DNA of 64,000 nt from positions 62,001 through 126,000 of the forward strand of contig JBKBOU010000004.1 in the NCBI GenBank assembly GCA_046293395.1. Reading direction: 5' to 3'. Under the pieces are notes generated by a model. That model worked only from the letters and a program-made list of their open reading frames with translations, ran no database searches and was not told the origin of the DNA. Positions 17,068-25,496 of this stretch are shown in pieces (within the stretch, counting starts at the first letter, position 1; each line of letters opens with the position of its first letter). A program made the translations under genes and the position numbers. The DNA is from CAYNRA01 sp046293395 (GTDB taxonomy: Bacteria > Bacteroidota > Bacteroidia > Cytophagales > Spirosomataceae).

Positions 17068-18798
17068 ATGACCTCCGTTCAAACTGTAACCCGTAAACCA
17101 CGGACTTTTCTGCCAGATGATTTCGTCCTCACGGATTGGGCTTCCATCCAACCTTATTTTGACGAATTATCCGCCCGAAACATCGAATCCAAACACGAAT
17201 TGGAACAATGGTTTTTGGATAGAAGTGAAGCTGAATCTTACCTCATGGAAGACATGGCTTGGCGGTATATTCAGATGACCTGTCATACCGCAGAAGAAAA
17301 ATACCAGCACGCATTTCAGTTCTTTGTTCAACAAATTCAACCCGAATTGGCGGCTCTGGACGATGCCCTCAACCAAAAAGCATTGGCGTCGCCTTTCTTG
17401 GATGAACTTACAGGCAGTGGTTTTGCCATAACTGTTCGGAGTATGCGCAAAGCAGTGGAGATTTTCCGGGAAGAAAATATTCCGTTACAAACTCAAATAC
17501 AAACCGAGCAAACCAAATACCAAGCTCTAACAGGAGCTATGCTTGTGGAGATAAATGGAGAAAATTTGACGGTTCCGCAGGCAACAACGCTTCTCCAAAG
17601 TACGGATCGTGCCCTTCGAGAGGAAGTGTGGACAAAATTAGCCGAGAGAAGATTGCAAGACAAAAATGCGATTAATAAGGTATTTGATGAACTCGTTCGG
17701 TTGCGACACCAAGTAGCTATTCAGGCAGGTTTCGCGAATTTCAGAGATTATATGTTTGCGGCGATGGGGCGTTTTGATTATACCCCAACCGACTGTTTCC
17801 GGTTCCACGATGCTGTCCAAGAAACGGTTGTTCCATTAGTTCAAGAAATGGCGGAAGAACGCAAAAAAGTATTGCAAGTAGAGGTTCTCCGCCCTTGGGA
17901 TAAAAAGGTAGATCCGCAAAAAAGACCTGCGTTGGTAGCCTTTGAAAGTGCTGCCGATTTAATCGAAAAAACAGCACAATGTCTTGAAAAACTCGATGTG
18001 TCGTTCGGAAATTACATTCGGATTATGCGCGAAATGGGTCATTTTGATGTAGAATCCCGCCCGAACAAAGCTCCTGGTGGCTACAATTATCCGATGGCGG
18101 AAGTAGGTGTTCCGTTTATTTTCATGAATGCTACCAACAGTCTCCGTGATTTGGTGACGATGGTACACGAGGCAGGCCATGCGGTTCATTCTTTTTTAAC
18201 CAAAGATTTACCCATACAATCGTTTAAAAGTACGCCTTCGGAAGTAGCAGAACTAGCCTCCATGTCGATGGAACTGCTCTCGATGGATCATTGGGATGTA
18301 TTTTTCTCGGATGAATCGGCTTGTCGTCGAGCAAAAATGGAACATTTGGAAGACATTCTCTCGGTTCTTCCCTGGATTGCCGTTGTGGATAAGTTCCAAC
18401 ACCGCTTGTACGAAAATCCTGCCCAAACACAGCAAGAGAGAGAAGTATTGTGGACAAACTTAGTCCAAGATTTTTCAGATACAGTAACAGACTACAGCGG
18501 ACTGGAGGAAATCCGGGCTTCGGAGTGGCATCGGCAGTTGCATATTTTTGAAGTTCCCTTCTATTATATTGAGTACGGCATGGCGCAGCTCGGAGCGATA
18601 CAGGTTTGGCGAAATTACAAGAACAACCCAAAGAAGGCATTGGAAGGATATAAACGGGCACTTCAACTAGGTTATACCGCTACAATTGGCGAAATATACG
18701 CCGCAGCGGATATAAAATTTGATTTTTCGAAAGACAATATCCAAGAATTAATGAACTTTGTGAACGAAGAATTACGGAAACTCCGGTCAAATCCATAA
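17068..18798 (+). CDS. M3-family oligoendopeptidase (PepF/thimet-type)
   Basis: 576 residues. The zinc-binding signature HEAGH lies at 367-371 (His367, Glu368, His371), preceded by FMNATNSLRDLVTMV and followed by SMSMELLSMD, which supplies the third ligand glutamate. The N-terminal half is helical, as in the M3 fold. It is a cytosolic peptidase cutting oligopeptides of about 6-20 residues. It follows the YqgE gene closely. Confidence 0.93.
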   Translation: MTSVQTVTRKPRTFLPDDFVLTDWASIQPYFDELSARNIESKHELEQWFLDRSEAESYLMEDMAWRYIQMTCHTAEEKYQHAFQFFVQQIQPELAALDDALNQKALASPFLDELTGSGFAITVRSMRKAVEIFREENIPLQTQIQTEQTKYQALTGAMLVEINGENLTVPQATTLLQSTDRALREEVWTKLAERRLQDKNAINKVFDELVRLRHQVAIQAGFANFRDYMFAAMGRFDYTPTDCFRFHDAVQETVVPLVQEMAEERKKVLQVEVLRPWDKKVDPQKRPALVAFESAADLIEKTAQCLEKLDVSFGNYIRIMREMGHFDVESRPNKAPGGYNYPMAEVGVPFIFMNATNSLRDLVTMVHEAGHAVHSFLTKDLPIQSFKSTPSEVAELASMSMELLSMDHWDVFFSDESACRRAKMEHLEDILSVLPWIAVVDKFQHRLYENPAQTQQEREVLWTNLVQDFSDTVTDYSGLEEIRASEWHRQLHIFEVPFYYIEYGMAQLGAIQVWRNYKNNPKKALEGYKRALQLGYTATIGEIYAAADIKFDFSKDNIQELMNFVNEELRKLRSNP

Positions 18799-18855
18799 CA
18801 AAAAAATACAAGACGAGTTGTTGATACAAAGACAGACGCTCCAATTAGAAAAAAA

Positions 18856-19914
18856 ATGAAATCATATTTTTTACAAGTAAAAGAGGTAATTAAAGAAACA
18901 GCAGACACGATTACGATTACCTTTTGGCATCCTTTAAACGAACAAATCAAATACAAAGCGGGTCAATTTATCACGCTCATTGTACCCGCAGAGGAAGGGA
19001 AAAAAGTACGCCGCAGCTACTCGATGTCCACTTCGCCCGTAACAGATACGGCGGTAGGTGTGACGGTCAAGCGGGTGCAAGGTGGGTTGGTATCCAATTA
19101 TTTGAATGACCGTGTGAAGGCAGGAGATTTCATTGAAGTCCTTGAGCCCATGGGTCATTTTTGCTTAGAACCCGACGCATCTTTGCAGCGCCATATCGTA
19201 TTGATAGGCGCAGGAAGTGGCGTTACACCCCTCGTTTCCATTGCGAAAACCATCTTGAAGGCAGAACCCAATTCGCGCGTTTCTTTGATTTATGGAAACA
19301 GAACGGAGGAAAGCATCATCTTTAAAAACCTGTTGGATACACTAGAAAGCAACTATCCTGGTCGTTTTTCTGTACGGCATATACTTAGCCAGCCGAGTTC
19401 TACATGGGTGGGCGACAAAGGCAGAATCAACCAAGCCAATGTCATTCAATATATGAAAGAAGTGGAGGTGGACTTTGCCCAAGATATTTTCTTTATGTGT
19501 GGGCCGGTGGGCATGATGGCGGAGGTTTCCAAAGTATTTGAACTATTTGATGTGTCTGCCGACCGTATTTTCCAGGAAAAGTTCAACGCGCCGATGTTGG
19601 ACGAAGCCGCAAAAGTGGATTTGCCAGAAGAAGGAGCCAAAACCCAAACGGTGAAGGTATTGTACGAAGGAGAAACCCATGAGTTTGTCGTTGAACCACA
19701 CCAAACGATACTCGAAGCAGCGCTAGAACTGGACATCGACTTGCCGTATTCGTGCCAAGCAGGCATGTGTACCGCTTGTTTGGGCAAATGTATAGAAGGC
19801 GAGGTAAAAATGGACGAAGAAGATGGCTTGACCGAGAAAGAGATAAAAAATGGATTTATTCTGACGTGTGTGGCAAGACCAGCCTCCAGCGGGGTTGTGA
19901 TAGAAATTGAATAA
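18856..19914 (+). CDS. Flavin- and 2Fe-2S-containing ferredoxin-type reductase (PaaE/Hmp-reductase-like)
   Basis: 352 residues in three modules. The FAD-binding barrel has RRSYSMSTSP, the NAD(P)-binding domain has IGAGSGVTPLVSI and MCGPVGMM, and the C-terminal plant-type ferredoxin domain has SCQAGMCTACLGKC with Cys300, Cys305 and Cys308, plus a fourth Cys in LTCVARP. The order matches PaaE, the phenylacetyl-CoA epoxidase reductase, but no paaABCD genes are present. It could feed electrons to another oxygenase or desaturase. Confidence 0.9.
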   Translation: MKSYFLQVKEVIKETADTITITFWHPLNEQIKYKAGQFITLIVPAEEGKKVRRSYSMSTSPVTDTAVGVTVKRVQGGLVSNYLNDRVKAGDFIEVLEPMGHFCLEPDASLQRHIVLIGAGSGVTPLVSIAKTILKAEPNSRVSLIYGNRTEESIIFKNLLDTLESNYPGRFSVRHILSQPSSTWVGDKGRINQANVIQYMKEVEVDFAQDIFFMCGPVGMMAEVSKVFELFDVSADRIFQEKFNAPMLDEAAKVDLPEEGAKTQTVKVLYEGETHEFVVEPHQTILEAALELDIDLPYSCQAGMCTACLGKCIEGEVKMDEEDGLTEKEIKNGFILTCVARPASSGVVIEIE

Positions 19915-19935
19915 ATAACAGAAATACAAAAAAGG

Positions 19936-19976
19936 AAAATCCCTGTCTTTTACACATGTAGGAGGCAGGGATTTTT
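19936..19976 (+). terminator. Terminator after the flavin reductase
   Basis: AAAATCCCTG (19936-19945) pairs with CAGGGATTTT starting at 19966, followed by T. It closes the reductase transcript. Confidence 0.75.
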
Positions 19977-19994
19977 GCGTAGAGAAGACCCTCA

Positions 19995-20044
19995 TTTCGT
20001 CACCCGATGGGGCATTTCGTCACCTTTGCAGGCGTTTCGTCACC
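19995..20044. repeat. Phased direct-repeat array 1: three TTTCGTCACC at exactly 20-bp steps
   Basis: TTTCGTCACC occurs at 19995-20004, 20015-20024 and 20035-20044. The 20-bp period (about two helical turns) is what sites for a dimeric or multimeric activator such as a LytTR regulator look like. It lies 114 bp before the first lipoprotein ATG. A second array with the same phasing is at 25077-25126. Confidence 0.7.
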
Positions 20045-20157
20045 TATTTTTTGGTGGGTATTGTTTTTTATGATTAGTTTCAACGATTGTACGATTCACA
20101 TACGCGTAGCCATGAATGAAAAAGATGCTTTTTAATAATCCAAAAAGAAATATTCAC

Positions 20158-20652
20158 ATGAAAAACAACGTACTATTTGCCTTGATTAGCTTGGTTTCGC
20201 TTTCATCTTGTGATTTACATTTGTCAGATGAGGATTTAGCTACTCTGAAACCCTATGGAGGGAATTTGCAGGGTGTGAATACGACATTGGTTAATGGGAA
20301 GTATCGGTTAGTCCAGCAGGTGTACGGGTGGGGAGATAACTACCATTTTGTGGTAGAAGGAAGTCCAACCGATTTATTTTTGTTCAATGTCTGTACGCTC
20401 GATTGCAATGAGTCTTTGCAAAAAACAGATTGGGATAAATACACGAATACTTTTTATGTCTATATAACGGCAAAGTTTAAATCTGGTAGATTTGAAACAC
20501 AAAATAGGTTAATCCTTTATCAAGTGAAAAATGATACTCCTGTAAAACTACTTGATACCGTCAAGGAAGTGTATAAGACATTCCGTTTCGAAGGCAAAAA
20601 ATTCATTTACACGCTTCAAGATGGTACAGAGCGGAGCATAGAATTGAAGTAA
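20158..20652 (+). CDS. Paralogous lipoprotein 1 of 4, function unknown
   Basis: 164 residues from the ATG at 20158 (the frame opens at 20116, but the signal peptide MKNNVLFALISLVSLSSC begins here and matches the siblings). Cys18 is the lipidation site. The middle part has LFLFNVCTLDCNESLQ with a CxxxC pair, then a KSGRF...NRLILYQV stretch, and the protein ends in the family tail KTFRFEGKKFIYTLQDGTE... shared by all four copies. It heads an apparent operon with three paralogs and an ABC exporter, and sits downstream of the 20-bp-phased array. Confidence 0.75.
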   Translation: MKNNVLFALISLVSLSSCDLHLSDEDLATLKPYGGNLQGVNTTLVNGKYRLVQQVYGWGDNYHFVVEGSPTDLFLFNVCTLDCNESLQKTDWDKYTNTFYVYITAKFKSGRFETQNRLILYQVKNDTPVKLLDTVKEVYKTFRFEGKKFIYTLQDGTERSIELK

Positions 20653-20677
20653 AAAGAAGAATTTTAAACGAATGAAC

Positions 20678-21163
20678 ATGAAAAACAACCTACTATTTGC
20701 CTTGATTAGCTTGGTTTCGCTATTGTCTTGTGAAGGTTTATTTCTTACAGATGAAATCTTAAAAGATGAAAAAGCGACTAGTGGAACACCTAAGTCAGAA
20801 CTTGTATTGGTAGAAAACGAAAATTATCTACTCATTGAGAAAGATTTCGGAGTTGGGAAGAATTATTTTTTTAGTTCAGTTTCAGGAGAAGAAACTTTCC
20901 TTTTCCTTACATGTAATTGGGATTGTGGCGAAAAGTTAGAGGTATTCTTACGCTCGGCAGATCAAAATTATTTTGCTTTCCTGACCAAGAACAGTAGCAG
21001 GATAAAATCTGGCAATCGTCTTATTCTTTATCAAGTAATTGATAACAAGCCTGTTGAGTTGCTTGATACCGTCAAGGAAGTGTATAAGACATTCCGTTTT
21101 GAGGACAAAAAATTCATTTACACGCTTCAAGATGGTACAGAACGGAGTATAGAATTGAAGTAG
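20678..21163 (+). CDS. Paralogous lipoprotein 2 of 4
   Basis: 161 residues (an alternative ATG lies two codons upstream at 20672). The signal peptide is nearly identical to copy 1, with lipobox Cys18 (SLLSC). The middle is diverged: LFLTCNWDCGEKLEVFLR keeps the CxxxC pair, and SGNRLILYQV matches copy 1. The C-terminal 28 residues are almost identical to the siblings. It starts 25 bp after copy 1, and a terminator hairpin follows at 21170. Confidence 0.75.
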   Translation: MKNNLLFALISLVSLLSCEGLFLTDEILKDEKATSGTPKSELVLVENENYLLIEKDFGVGKNYFFSSVSGEETFLFLTCNWDCGEKLEVFLRSADQNYFAFLTKNSSRIKSGNRLILYQVIDNKPVELLDTVKEVYKTFRFEDKKFIYTLQDGTERSIELK

Positions 21164-21169
21164 TGTTTT

Positions 21170-21208
21170 CCTATCAACGGTATATTCCCCGTTGGTAGGA
21201 TTTTTTTT
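21170..21208 (+). terminator. Terminator hairpin inside the lipoprotein array
   Basis: CCTATCAACGG (21170-21180) pairs with CCGTTGGTAGG (21189-21199), with one G-T pair, followed by A and eight T. It would reduce read-through from copy 2 into copy 3. Its 3' arm and downstream sequence are repeated at 24773 without the 5' arm. Confidence 0.75.
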
Positions 21209-21264
21209 GAAACCTGTTTTGGTACGAATGAAATGAGAAACAAAGAGTATAAACTGAGATTACA

Positions 21265-21732
21265 ATGAAGATAAGTTTTTTGGTATTTTTATTTCTTTTG
21301 GGTATTTCTTGTAGCCCAGAATACATCGAAATTAGAAATGGAGACGAGCCCTTCAAAGGGGAAAAGAACGAGATTATCTATTTCCAGCGTGGAGAAGTCA
21401 CGATCAAAGAAGTAAAGACTTCGTTTTTAGAATCTAATTTTTATGTAAGTATAGACGGTGGTTCCGCTATTTTCTTGTTCAATTACTGTCGAACAGATTG
21501 CAATGAAAAAATTACCCAATTTTTGTTTCAAGAAAATTCCTTTGCATTTCTTTTGGGCAACAGCAATCGATACAAAAATGGCAATCGCCTAAAAGCATTT
21601 TATATTGAGAATCGTGTTCCAAATGTATTATTTGATTCTCAAGATGAAGTCTATAAGACATTCCGTTTTGAGGATAAGAAGTTCATTTATACGCTTCAAG
21701 ATGGTACAGAACGGAGTATAGAATTGAAGTAA
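21265..21732 (+). CDS. Paralogous lipoprotein 3 of 4
   Basis: 155 residues. The signal peptide is of a different type from the siblings (MKISFLVFLFLLGISC, lipid Cys16). The middle repeats the family plan: IFLFNYCRTDCNEKITQF with a CxxxC pair, then NRYKNGNRLKAFYI. It ends in the same tail, FIYTLQDGTERSIELK. The sequence around its start is duplicated in decayed form at about 24773-24880, so this copy was part of the segment that recombined. Copy 4 follows after 25 bp. Confidence 0.75.
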   Translation: MKISFLVFLFLLGISCSPEYIEIRNGDEPFKGEKNEIIYFQRGEVTIKEVKTSFLESNFYVSIDGGSAIFLFNYCRTDCNEKITQFLFQENSFAFLLGNSNRYKNGNRLKAFYIENRVPNVLFDSQDEVYKTFRFEDKKFIYTLQDGTERSIELK

Positions 21733-21757
21733 AAAGAAGAATTTTAAACGAATGAAC

Positions 21758-22237
21758 ATGAAAAACAACGTACTATTTATCTTAATTAGCTTGGTTTCGC
21801 TATTGTCTTGTGAAAATATCTATGATGTAAGCTTAGATAAGCCTGTTTTAGAACCCATAATTGGAAAGGCTCAGTATAGTCTGTTCAGTGAACGGAATGG
21901 TAGTAAGATTGTCGAGGAGAAAATGGGAGATGAAGCCAATTTCTTACTTGAATTGAATGCAAAACGACATTTCATGTTTAGTTATTACCCCGTGTATTAT
22001 GGGGAAAATTTGAAAAATATAGAATGGAGTGATTCCGGAAATTATATATTCGTTTATCTCAATAAAAGTACGCGATACAAAGGAGGGAATCGGTTGGCAC
22101 TATTTAGTTTGGAAATGGGTAAACCAGAACTTGTATTTGATGAACGAACTTTAGGTATTTCAGAAGCCCGTTTCGAAGGCAAAAAATTCATTTACACGCT
22201 TCAAGATGGTACAGAGCGGAGCATAGAATTGAAGTAG
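21758..22237 (+). CDS. Paralogous lipoprotein 4 of 4
   Basis: 159 residues (an alternative ATG at 21752). The signal peptide matches copies 1 and 2 (Cys18 in SLLSC). The middle is the most diverged: there is no CxxxC pair, but TRYKGGNRLALFSLE keeps the family pattern and the tail RFEGKKFIYTLQDGTE... is retained. The DNA across the copy 3/copy 4 junction repeats that across the copy 1/copy 2 junction at an offset of exactly 1080 bp, showing tandem duplication. The ABC ATPase gene follows after 96 bp. Confidence 0.75.
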   Translation: MKNNVLFILISLVSLLSCENIYDVSLDKPVLEPIIGKAQYSLFSERNGSKIVEEKMGDEANFLLELNAKRHFMFSYYPVYYGENLKNIEWSDSGNYIFVYLNKSTRYKGGNRLALFSLEMGKPELVFDERTLGISEARFEGKKFIYTLQDGTERSIELK

Positions 22238-22333
22238 TGTTTTTCCTGTCAAAAAATAAAATGTATCAGCGAGAGACAGTCTGTATCCTTTCGCTTGTTT
22301 TGGTTACCTTTTATCCATCATAAAAGTAAGAAA

Positions 22334-23203
22334 ATGCTAGAATTAACGAATGTCAGTCTGACGAAAGGGAAAAAACAAATCTTATCAGAGATTAATCTGT
22401 CTGTTGGAACAGGAGAAGTAATTTGTATAATTGGTAAAAATGGTGTGGGCAAGACAACTTTTCTGAAGTCTGTGCTCGGAATGACACAACTGACTGCTGG
22501 TAAATCTCTTTTTAAGGGCGTGGATATGCGTTCGCCTGAACGGAAAAACGTCGTCGCAGAGATTGGTGCCATGTTATATAATGATACATATTATGACTTT
22601 TTAACGGGAAAAGAAAATCTGGAAACTGTACGTAACTTCTATGTAAATCCCTACTTTTCTACGAATGAATTACTCGAATTGTTTGAATTAAAAAGTGTTG
22701 AAAATCAATTGGTTAAAACATATTCAATGGGTTATAAACAAAGACTTTTATTAGCAATGAGTGTGGTAAATTGTCCAGCATTGGTGGTTTGGGATGAACC
22801 ATTTAACTCGGTAGATCCTACGTACAGCAAGTGGATTACGCACATAATTCAACATTTTCAAAAGACTTGGAATACCTCGTTCCTACTTACCACTCACCAA
22901 ACAGATGGTTTAGAAGATATAATTACCCGTATTATTGTTCTAAAAAAGAAAAGCATTCAACTAGACTTAATCCTAGAGAAAAATGCAGTCTATTGGTTTC
23001 TGGAAGTAAAGAAAAATGGAAAATTCTCAGAAATACCTGTTTTTCAGGCATCCGTTCACTGTATTTTTGATGAGCTGGATTCTTGCTACAAACTAATTTC
23101 CACCGAAAATGTGGAAGACTTTTGCATACAAAATAAATTAGACAAACAAATGGTTGTTTCACACAAGCCATTGAAAATCAATGAGATGTATGCATTTATT
23201 TAA
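22334..23203 (+). CDS. ABC transporter ATP-binding protein
   Basis: 289 residues from the ATG at 22334, giving MLELTNVSLTKGKKQIL. Walker A is GKNGVGKTT. The signature loop is a weak TYSMGYKQRL in place of LSGGQ, Walker B is ALVVWDEPF, and the switch histidine is in LLTTHQTDG. A non-canonical signature of this YSxGxKQRL type is common in ABC-2 exporters of antibiotics or bacteriocins. It overlaps the next permease gene and lies after four lipoprotein genes, suggesting one functional unit. Confidence 0.88.
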   Translation: MLELTNVSLTKGKKQILSEINLSVGTGEVICIIGKNGVGKTTFLKSVLGMTQLTAGKSLFKGVDMRSPERKNVVAEIGAMLYNDTYYDFLTGKENLETVRNFYVNPYFSTNELLELFELKSVENQLVKTYSMGYKQRLLLAMSVVNCPALVVWDEPFNSVDPTYSKWITHIIQHFQKTWNTSFLLTTHQTDGLEDIITRIIVLKKKSIQLDLILEKNAVYWFLEVKKNGKFSEIPVFQASVHCIFDELDSCYKLISTENVEDFCIQNKLDKQMVVSHKPLKINEMYAFI

Positions 23204-23954
23204 TTTTATTCGAATTGAAATCCGGAAAATATATTCATATAAAAAGGTTATGTATGCCTTTTTGGCATTATCCGCTCTCTTCATTGTTGTATTGGCTAAT
23301 TTCTTTGATTCGCTCTCTTTTCTGTTCGAACGGTGGTATCAAAAAACACAAGATCAAGCGTATAACGACACCTTTTTTACTTTCTTTAGTGCAAATCTTT
23401 CATACCGCGTGAGTTTTGTAGTTCTTCTTTCTGTATGTACACACGTATTTTTGGTAGAAGAAATAGAGAAAAAAAGTGTGCGGATGTGTCAAATTTTTCT
23501 TCTACCACCCCAAAATACCGCTTCCTACTTTTCAAAATGGATTGTCTGTCATTTTTTGCTTATCGGTCAGTTTATCACTTTTGCCTTTATTTTCTACCTG
23601 TTTTATACTTTTGGAATCGATAAATACCTTCAAAAAGAATTGATAGCTCTTTCTTTTAATCAAATAGGGCTACATTTTGGATTCTTCTATTTTCTTAAAA
23701 TGCTGGCATTTTCCTCATTTATAAAAATAGGGTTGACGTGGTTTAAATCCACACAAATCTATACGGTATTAATATATGTCGTACTAGGATACGTGATGAG
23801 TGCCATCAAGTATAGTCCCTCAAACAGTTTGGTTTCGTACAGATTATTCTCAGCCAATAATGCGCTTGAAATAGATGTTTTGGTTGCTTTACTATGGCTT
23901 TTGGTATCTTATCTCATTTTTTCAAAAAGTAGATTTATTCGTTATGATGCATAG
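23190..23954 (+). CDS. ABC-2-like permease subunit 1
   Basis: About 254 residues from the ATG at 23190 (an alternative at 23181); both overlap the ATPase gene's end. It has six hydrophobic stretches (for example VMYAFLALSALFIVVLANFF and WIVCHFLLIGQFITFAFIFY) and a short cytoplasmic EEIEKKSVR segment. Its architecture is of the ABC-2 type, the membrane partner of the upstream ATPase. Sequence similarity to named families is too weak to assign a substrate. Confidence 0.8.
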   Translation: MHLFNFIRIEIRKIYSYKKVMYAFLALSALFIVVLANFFDSLSFLFERWYQKTQDQAYNDTFFTFFSANLSYRVSFVVLLSVCTHVFLVEEIEKKSVRMCQIFLLPPQNTASYFSKWIVCHFLLIGQFITFAFIFYLFYTFGIDKYLQKELIALSFNQIGLHFGFFYFLKMLAFSSFIKIGLTWFKSTQIYTVLIYVVLGYVMSAIKYSPSNSLVSYRLFSANNALEIDVLVALLWLLVSYLIFSKSRFIRYDA

Positions 23955-24705
23955 ATTATTTTGGTCAGAGATAAAGAAAATAACTTCATTGTCCCAGTTT
24001 TATGGAATCATTAGTGTACTTTTCTTATTTCTTGCGCTGTTAGTAAGTTATTTCTTTGTCGTGCAGAATCCTGCTACAAAGTTTTCAGCTCTGGATAACC
24101 GTTTCGATACCGTTTATATAACGGTTTATATGATTTTTAATATTTCTTTTTTCTTGTGGGGGATTCTCTTTGTTTATAGTAGTACCAAAGAAATTTCTCC
24201 GTTTATTCTTTCGAATTTATATCCGATACGTCTGAGTACTTTGTTGTTCGTTCGTTTTTTAGTGCTGTACATTCTCTTTTTTTGTTGTGTCTTGATTGCT
24301 TTTTGTCTTTTATACGTTTTGGTGGAATATAAGTTTTCAAAAACAATGCCTTTGACTGTTACTGAACATCGGAATTTCATATATGGATATTGGATGCTTG
24401 CCAGTCATTTTTTTATTTTAATACTTCCTTTTTTACTCATTTCGTACGTTTTACCCTTCTTTGTAAAGAGTTCCTCCATACGTTTGGCTCTTTTGTTCTT
24501 GATGCACATATCAAGTAATTATCCAGGTTTAACGTATAATCCGTTCCGTTTGATTATTTCAGCATTTGCAACAAATCATGCTATCCTAACGGGAAATCAT
24601 CTGTACGATTTGAAAGATTTGGCTCCTAAGTATGTGGCAGCTATGGGCTACGTTTTCCTGATTTCAGTCTTCACTTTCATTTTACTAAAACGCAAAGAGA
24701 AATAA
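23944..24705 (+). CDS. ABC-2-like permease subunit 2
   Basis: 253 residues. The ATG at 23944 (or 23947) overlaps the stop of permease 1. It has six predicted membrane segments, including FYGIISVLFLFLALLVSYFF and FLVLYILFFCCVLIAFCLL. With the ATPase and permease 1 it makes a heterodimeric exporter or an immunity-type transporter. The overlapping starts imply translational coupling. Confidence 0.8.
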   Translation: MMHRLFWSEIKKITSLSQFYGIISVLFLFLALLVSYFFVVQNPATKFSALDNRFDTVYITVYMIFNISFFLWGILFVYSSTKEISPFILSNLYPIRLSTLLFVRFLVLYILFFCCVLIAFCLLYVLVEYKFSKTMPLTVTEHRNFIYGYWMLASHFFILILPFLLISYVLPFFVKSSSIRLALLFLMHISSNYPGLTYNPFRLIISAFATNHAILTGNHLYDLKDLAPKYVAAMGYVFLISVFTFILLKRKEK

Positions 24706-24711
24706 GTATTT

Positions 24712-24816
24712 ATGAGAATAGCATCATATAAAATTGCATTCATTATGTTGGCGTACTACCTAATTTTCTGTACCGTTGGTAGGATTTTTTTTGAAACCTG
24801 TTTTGGTACAGAATGA
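24712..24816 (+). CDS. Short ORF truncated at a duplication junction
   Basis: An ATG-started frame of 34 residues (MRIASYKIAFIMLAYYLIFC then TVGRIFFETCFGTE). From 24773 on, its DNA is the same as that at 21189 onward, so its 3' half is imported repeat sequence. It is probably the stump of a gene cut by the duplication. Confidence 0.3.
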   Translation: MRIASYKIAFIMLAYYLIFCTVGRIFFETCFGTE

Positions 24817-24880
24817 AATGAGAAACAAAGAGTATAGATAGAGATTATAATGAAGATAAGTTTTTTGGTTTTTTAATTTT
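24773..24880 (+). repeat. Decayed copy of the segment upstream of lipoprotein 3
   Basis: 24773 onward matches 21189 onward for about 100 bp at roughly 90% identity: terminator 3' arm, T-run, the GAAACCTGTTTTGGTAC stretch, and the ATGAAGATAAGTTTTTTGGT start of lipoprotein 3. The copy of the gene hits an in-frame stop within about ten codons. The 5' arm of the terminator is missing. Confidence 0.75.
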
Positions 24881-25076
24881 TTGGATATTACCTTTTGAAG
24901 GCAGAATATAGGTTTTGATTCCGTATCTAATTTTTTTCGTATATGCGTACGCGTTTTATTATTTAAGCTGAATTTAGCCGTTGTTTTTTTAGTGAATAAA
25001 CAAGAACCATCTTGAGGGCGAAAAAGTAGGTATTTTGGCTTGAGATTGACACAAAAATAAGATGAAAAAGTCCTCG

Positions 25077-25126
25077 ATTCGTCACCCAATCAGGTATTTC
25101 ATCACCTTTGCAGGCGTTTCATCACC
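25077..25126. repeat. Phased direct-repeat array 2: three TTYRTCACC units at 20-bp steps
   Basis: ATTCGTCACC (25077-25086), TTTCATCACC (25097-25106) and TTTCATCACC (25117-25126). Phasing and the CTTTGCAGGCG spacer are identical to array 1 at 19995-20044. It lies between the decayed lipoprotein remnant and two small ORFs. Confidence 0.7.
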
Positions 25127-25172
25127 CAAGTTGTAGGAAAAACGAAAGAATGTGCTTTACTTTCGTTTGTAG

Positions 25173-25301
25173 AACAAGTATCGTTTCGTTGGTGTGGATG
25201 AAGAAGAATTTACTATTTTATCCTTTCACCAAGGAGAAAAGGTTGGCAAGGGAGAAATTAATATAAAAATGAGTAATTTGTATGAAAAGAAAAATTGGTA
25301 G
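25173..25301 (+). pseudogene. Possible gene remnant (open frame without a start)
   Basis: A 42-codon open frame without an ATG reads NKYRFVGVDEEEFTILSF, HQGEKVGKGEINIKMS, then NLYEKKNW before TAG. The composition looks like real coding sequence. It may be the 3' end of another lipoprotein-like gene whose 5' part was lost at array 2. Confidence 0.3.
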
Positions 25302-25443
25302 TGTACTAGTTGTGGCACTTGTCCTTATTGTAGTGGGTGATATATTTCATTTATTTGCTATGTCTAGGACATTACGAATCATTCACTTTTCCTTATTGGC
25401 ATTGTTTCTTGCGCTTACCACACGATGGTCGTCAAAATTTTAA
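25282..25443 (+). CDS. Small two-helix membrane protein
   Basis: 53 residues, MKRKIGSVLVVALVLIVVGD followed by IFHLFAMSRTLRIIHF and SLLALFLALTTRWSSKF. It has two hydrophobic segments separated by a basic loop. It overlaps the preceding remnant by 20 bp. No family recognised. Confidence 0.45.
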   Translation: MKRKIGSVLVVALVLIVVGDIFHLFAMSRTLRIIHFSLLALFLALTTRWSSKF

Positions 25444-25496
25444 ATGTCTATACCAAAGGGTAATAGAAACAGAGAGAGTAGCGGTGGGAGATGGCT

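Larger units (their letters stand above)
20549..22237 (+). repeat. Tandem paralog array with near-identical 3' ends
   Basis: The 3' end of each of the four lipoprotein genes carries an almost identical 60-80 bp stretch (for example around 20590-20652, 21100-21163, 21669-21732 and 22174-22237). The gene-to-gene junctions at 20640-20733 and 21720-21813 are also nearly identical. The central parts of the genes differ strongly, so ends are conserved or homogenised while middles vary. Confidence 0.75.

Noticed and set aside
19995..20044. Array of short regular repeats considered as a CRISPR
   Set aside because: Units are only 10 bp with 10-bp spacers, there are three of them, and no cas genes are near; phased regulator sites fit better.
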